A stretch of DNA of 8,275 nucleotides, taken from UBA10210 sp964408425. Lineage in GTDB: Archaea > Micrarchaeota > Micrarchaeia > Norongarragalinales > Norongarragalinaceae. The notes beneath the pieces were generated by a model, which saw nothing but the letters and a program-made list of their open reading frames with translations, was not told where the DNA came from and ran no database searches. The stretch is taken from the NCBI GenBank assembly GCA_964408425.1, contig CAYOZI010000033.1:1-8275 (forward strand), read 5' to 3'. Within the stretch, counting starts at the first letter, position 1, and the number at the start of each line of letters is the position of its first letter. The position numbers were made by a program, and so were the translations under genes. Below, piece by piece: positions 5,423 to 8,275 of the stretch.

Positions 5423-6548
5423 TTTGCATCTTCCTTGAAACGATTTCATCCCATTCTTTCAAAATCCTTTCGTTCGTCTTTCCGAGAGCTTCCCCAATGA
5501 ATCCCTTGGCGAGGGTTTCGGCGGCTTTTTGCCTTTGCAATCCGCGCGTTTGCAGGTAAAACATTTTTTCCTCATCAACATGGTCGACGGTTGCCCCGTG
5601 GCGGCTTTGCACGTCGTTCGTGAGTATTTCCAAGCTCGGAATGGAATTGGCTTTGGCCTTGTCGCTTAACAACAGCGCATGCCCGTTGAGGAAGCAGTTG
5701 GTTCCCGAAGCTTTCTTTCCGATGTAGATCAACCCGCGTTGGGTGCTTTGCGCTTCACCCCACAGTATTCCCTTGCTCAACAGGTTTCCCTTAGTGTCCG
5801 AGGCATGATGATAAGAATTAGTGGAAACGTCGAACACTTGGTTTCCTCCGCCTGCGAAACCGCAGTAATTCTCGGCGTTCGCCCCGCTTCCTTCCAGGGA
5901 ACAGTCTATTCTCGCGATGTTTGCGTTCCCCCCGAAAAGCGCGGAATTCCAGATTACGTGCGCGTTTTCTTCAAGCCTGGTTTTTTTGAGGCAGTAGTTG
6001 CAACCTTTCAAATCGGTGTTTTGGATGTAGTTGTATTGCAAGAACGAGTTTTTTCCGGCGAAGACTTCCGTAGCGGAAGCTTGAAAGGCGTTTTTTCCTT
6101 CCTGCTTTTCGTAAATCTCAAGCTTGGCGTTTTCTTCCAGTACGACTATCGAATGCAATCCGGCAATCCCGTTTTCGGCTTCAACCGTTATTTCCGCGCT
6201 GCCGTTGGAACCGGCTGGCGCGTGAACCAGAAAGCCGTTTTCGAGGTTCGCGTTCTTCAGTCCCAGCAGCTTGTGCTCGCCGGGTTTGACGAGCGTTTCG
6301 AACTTTTCCTTAAACAAAGAGAGTTCCTTTTCCCCCGTTTCTTTCAGGGAAACGGCCGTAATTTCCTTGGAACCGTTTTCAATCTTCACTTCAACGTGGG
6401 CGTTTTCGGGGTATGCTGTAACGTCAAACTGGCCGGCCGGAGTGTAAGCTTGTTGCGTGGGGGAGTCGGCTTCGCTGAGCCACTCGGCGTTTTCGTAGTC
6501 TTTGGAGCCTTGGCGCCTGGTTTTTTCCAGCCAAGCCGTCTTGTCCAC
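5409..6548 (-). CDS. sufD: Fe-S cluster assembly protein SufD
   Basis: 379 residues starting at a GTG (6548-6546) one base after the sufB stop codon; GGTGGGC just upstream may act as ribosome binding site. The middle is a repetitive beta-helix-like region rich in Gly, Asn and aliphatic residues. The C-terminus carries the family signature 'SRHGATVDHVDEEKMFYLQT' with His317, equivalent to the SufD histidine at the SufB-SufD interface where the cluster is built, then RGL and a helical tail. In the known complex SufD pairs with SufB and each binds a SufC ATPase; sufC is not in the window. The order sufB-sufD-sufS is that of many suf operons. The gene seems intact. Confidence 0.9.
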   Translation of the reverse strand: MDKTAWLEKTRRQGSKDYENAEWLSEADSPTQQAYTPAGQFDVTAYPENAHVEVKIENGSKEITAVSLKETGEKELSLFKEKFETLVKPGEHKLLGLKNANLENGFLVHAPAGSNGSAEITVEAENGIAGLHSIVVLEENAKLEIYEKQEGKNAFQASATEVFAGKNSFLQYNYIQNTDLKGCNYCLKKTRLEENAHVIWNSALFGGNANIARIDCSLEGSGANAENYCGFAGGGNQVFDVSTNSYHHASDTKGNLLSKGILWGEAQSTQRGLIYIGKKASGTNCFLNGHALLLSDKAKANSIPSLEILTNDVQSRHGATVDHVDEEKMFYLQTRGLQRQKAAETLAKGFIGEALGKTNERILKEWDEIVSRKMQNDGF

Positions 6549-6549
6549 T

Positions 6550-8013
6550 TCAGCCCACCGCGCCTAGCTTGGAAAACTCCAGTTTGACCAAGCGGTTGAA
6601 TTCCACGGAGTATTCGAACGGAATTTCCTTCAAAACCTCGTCGAGAAAACCGAGGACAATCATGCTTTTCGCCTCGCTTTCCTTCAAACCGCGGTTCATT
6701 AAATAAAAGATTTGCTCGTCGCTTATCCTTCCAACGCTCGCCTCGTGGCCGAACGATGCGGTCGGCTCGTAAATCTCGTTGTGCGGGAACGTGTCCGTGC
6801 GGGAAATATCGTCGAGAATGAGCGCGTCGCACTGCACGTGGCTTTTCGCATTCAGAGCTCCCTTGTTTATCCTCAGCAAACCCCTATACGCGGCAATCCC
6901 CCCGCTCATGCTTATGCTCTTGGCGACGATTTTGCTGGTTGTGTTGGGAGCCGCGTGAATGACTTTAGCCCCCGTGTCTTTCCAGCTTCCTTCGCTGGAA
7001 AAAGTCATGTTGTAATTGGACGTGCTTGAACCCTCCCCGCGCAATACGCTCATCGGGTAGAGCATGGTTACCTTGCTTCCCAAGCTTCCGTCCACCCACT
7101 GCATTCTCGCGTTTTTCTCCACCAGCGCCCGCTTTGTGTTGCAGTTCTTCACGATTATTCCATTTGCAACAAAATTGTGTAGTTCTTCAACCTCAATATC
7201 AAAAACCTCTTCGATTCCGGCCTCTTCTATACCCGTAACTGCCGTAATCCCAATCCATTCGTTTTTTTTGCTCGTTTTTTTCAAAATATCGTAATTGTTC
7301 GCTTTTATACGCTTGTTTTTAGATTTTAAAATTTTGATTTTCTCGCAAGATTCCGGCTTCTTCAAATAGTCTTTCAAGTTTTGGATGTTGCTTAGCTTCA
7401 AGATATAACTATCTCCAGCGTGTGCCTCGTTTTTGTTGATTATTATTTTTTTGTGAACGCTGGGGTAATCCCGCTTTATTATTGTTGATGCACCCAAACC
7501 CGAAGATAATGCCAAATAGCGAACGTCTTCGAGCAGCATTCTATTGCAACCGATTATCTGGGCGCAGTAGCCGTCTTTAGTTACGTGCCCGTCCGAATCA
7601 ATTATTCCTGCCAGGAAAGAAAGCCTGTTTTCCCTGTTGGCTGCATAAACCCACGATGGGATTCTTTTACCGTGGGCGTCTCCAGAAAAACCGAACTCTT
7701 GGAGAAACCGGGCGAACACGACAGAACTAAACGTCGTAGCTATGCCATCGAGCCTTATTGTTGGTGAAACATCAAACTCGTTGAAAGCCGTTTTGACTAG
7801 AGTGCCGTGAATGCTTTCGCTTGTCGGCACAGAATAAACGACAGCAGTATACTTATGCAGGGGTTTGGAGTATTGCCTGCTTCCGTCACCAACATACAAG
7901 CCGAGCAACCACATTAAACCCAGAGACGCGCGTTCTGGATACTTGACGTGCTTATACTTGCCAGTTCTAGGTTTGCCGACTTCAAAAATGAATTTTACTG
8001 GCTCTTTGAGCAC
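6550..8013 (-). CDS. sufB: SufB C-terminal part preceded by an intein fragment (possible split intein)
   Basis: 487 codons from a GTG at 8013 to TGA at 6550-6552. Residues 1-290 are intein sequence. Residues 291-487 are the C-terminal part of SufB: Cys291-NTKRALVEKNARMQWVDG, the GSKVTMLYP motif, VIHAAPNTTS, the SMSGGIAAYRGL block, QCDALILDD, TDTFPHNEIYE, and 'GHEASVGRISDEQIFYLMNR'. A complete SufB has roughly twice as many extein residues, so the N-terminal half is missing, as is the intein Cys1 region. In-frame TAG codons at about 8040 and 8058 block extension. Full-length SufB is the cluster scaffold of the SufBCD complex. The frame has no internal damage over 487 codons, and it directly precedes intact sufD, so it appears maintained. 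Whether it is a trans-splicing partner of a separate N-terminal gene is inferred. The position equivalent to E. coli SufB Cys405 appears to be Ile413 by eye alignment. Confidence 0.85.
   Translation of the reverse strand: MLKEPVKFIFEVGKPRTGKYKHVKYPERASLGLMWLLGLYVGDGSRQYSKPLHKYTAVVYSVPTSESIHGTLVKTAFNEFDVSPTIRLDGIATTFSSVVFARFLQEFGFSGDAHGKRIPSWVYAANRENRLSFLAGIIDSDGHVTKDGYCAQIIGCNRMLLEDVRYLALSSGLGASTIIKRDYPSVHKKIIINKNEAHAGDSYILKLSNIQNLKDYLKKPESCEKIKILKSKNKRIKANNYDILKKTSKKNEWIGITAVTGIEEAGIEEVFDIEVEELHNFVANGIIVKNCNTKRALVEKNARMQWVDGSLGSKVTMLYPMSVLRGEGSSTSNYNMTFSSEGSWKDTGAKVIHAAPNTTSKIVAKSISMSGGIAAYRGLLRINKGALNAKSHVQCDALILDDISRTDTFPHNEIYEPTASFGHEASVGRISDEQIFYLMNRGLKESEAKSMIVLGFLDEVLKEIPFEYSVEFNRLVKLEFSKLGAVG
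7144..8013 (-). other. Intein C-terminal fragment with LAGLIDADG endonuclease domain
   Basis: About 290 residues. The two LAGLIDADG helices are LLGLYVGDGS (residues 36-45, Asp43) and FLAGIIDSDGHV (133-144, Asp141). The C-terminal splicing blocks are VFDIEVEELHNFVANGIIVKN (from residue 270) with terminal Asn290 followed by Cys291 of the extein; Asn cyclises and the cysteine is the acceptor in protein splicing. The penultimate residue is Lys289 where His is usual. Block A with Cys1 is absent. The residues just upstream of the GTG, if read through the stop, spell GPHALLFVL, which vaguely recalls block B, so the break may lie near there. The region is more A+T-rich than the flanking SufB and SufD sequence. 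Confidence 0.88.
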
Positions 8014-8031
8014 AAATAAAAGAGCGTGTGG

Positions 8032-8060
8032 CCCAGCCTACTCGTTAAGAGTTAGCTAGG
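8032..8060 (-). other. Hairpin in the leader of the sufB fragment
   Basis: On the minus strand CCTAGC (8060-8055) pairs with GCTGGG (8037-8032), including one U-G wobble that forms only in minus-strand RNA, and ACTC (8052-8049) pairs with GAGT (8043-8040) around a 5-nt loop, with a 2x2 internal loop between. A T-rich TCTTTTATTT stretch follows. It may be a terminator for the upstream gene or a leader structure for sufB. It covers both in-frame TAG codons upstream of the GTG. Confidence 0.35.
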
Positions 8061-8080
8061 AATTTTTTAAAGGAAAAATG

Positions 8081-8090
8081 CTTTTTATAA
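8081..8090 (-). promoter_or_regulatory. TATA-like box upstream of sufB fragment
   Basis: TTATAAAAAG on the minus strand, overlapping the stop codon of the upstream gene. Transcription would begin ~25 nt on, near 8060, the base of the hairpin, leaving a ~47-nt leader before the GTG at 8013. A second AT-rich box, TTTAAAAAATT at 8061-8071, could start transcription near 8041 instead. Either supports an independent promoter for the suf operon as it stands. Confidence 0.35.
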
Positions 8091-8275
8091 TTTTTCTAAT
8101 TTGGATAAAGATTCATCTCTTATTGCATTAGCAATTTTTATTTTAGCGTCAAATGTTTCTTTTATTTGTTTAACATATTCATCTGTTAAAAATTCCGAAG
8201 CGACGCCTACGGCGTCAACAACAACCACCCGACCAAGGTCGTCAGAGTAATCAAGAGTACCGTCCCAGGCGCCCA
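8085..8275 (-). CDS. C-terminal end of an unidentified protein, 5' part outside window
   Basis: Open from the right edge to TAA at 8085-8087 in one minus-strand frame, 62 visible residues; the other two minus-strand frames are closed early. The sequence includes GTLDYSDDLGRVVVVDAVG followed by a charged helical tail (TDEYVKQIKETF ... SLSKLEKL). It does not resemble SufB, SufC or an intein N-terminus. The strand ending VVVVDAVG and the helical tail vaguely recall the end of SAICAR synthetase (PurC), but I do not consider this established. The 3' part is A+T-rich. It ends 71 nt before the sufB fragment starts. Confidence 0.65.
   Translation of the reverse strand, partial: GAWDGTLDYSDDLGRVVVVDAVGVASEFLTDEYVKQIKETFDAKIKIANAIRDESLSKLEKL

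Noticed and set aside
5679..6587. 302-codon plus-strand open frame opposite sufD
   Set aside because: It mirrors sufD codons, has no family motif, and sufD on the other strand is clearly conserved.
8032..8060. tRNA fragment or pseudogene (contains CTCTTAAC like the tRNA-Lys anticodon arm)
   Set aside because: No acceptor, D or T arm could be built around it on either strand.
8038..8060. TAG read as pyrrolysine to extend the intein frame
   Set aside because: Even with readthrough the frame gives no block A and no SufB, and nothing here indicates pyrrolysine use.
8014..8275. Missing SufB N-terminus hidden by a frameshift upstream
   Set aside because: All three minus-strand frames were read: none gives SufB or intein block A sequence; the only long frame is the unrelated C-terminal fragment.

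Overview
The window looks like a compact archaeal chromosome, probably from the DPANN/Diapherotrites-Micrarchaeota-like side of the tree; that placement is inference from style, not a search. The evidence is a TFIIE-alpha-like transcription factor TFE, the archaea-specific tRNA methyltransferase Trm56, two tRNA genes with introns at position 37/38 and no encoded CCA, and TATA-like boxes 22-28 nt upstream of start codons, which suggests leaderless transcripts.

Layout. 1-1066 (minus): the 5' part of the TFE gene, running off the left edge, preceded by trm56. 1127-1240 (plus): tRNA-Lys(CUU) with a 40-nt intron. 1222-2147: a small accessory module of a 52-residue ribbon-helix-helix-like protein (minus, its 3' end lying inside the tRNA-Lys gene) and a divergent free-standing LAGLIDADG endonuclease (plus), sharing a 32-bp AT-rich double promoter. 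2213-2271: a long inverted repeat that could form an RNA hairpin. 2301-3092 (plus): a rhomboid protease with a charged helical insertion between the catalytic serine and histidine segments. 3121-3220 (plus): tRNA-Cys(GCA) with a 29-nt intron and unusual bases at positions 18 and 55.

3220-8013 (minus) is an iron-sulphur assembly operon in the order sufB (C-terminal part), sufD, sufS, sufU/iscU-like, thiF-like, with gaps or overlaps of 1-17 nt. SufS would release sulphur from cysteine, SufU would receive it or carry the nascent cluster, SufB-SufD would form the scaffold, and the ThiF-like protein may activate a sulphur carrier. sufC is not in the window.

The most striking feature is sufB. The reading frame holds only the C-terminal ~197 residues of SufB, fused behind a ~290-residue intein piece that has both LAGLIDADG motifs and the C-terminal splice junction. 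The SufB N-terminal half and the intein N-terminal splicing block (Cys1, block A) are absent. Upstream are two in-frame TAG stops, a short leader with a hairpin, and then the 3' end of an apparently unrelated gene. This is what a naturally split intein (trans-spliced SufB) would look like, although a rearrangement or decaying gene is also possible.
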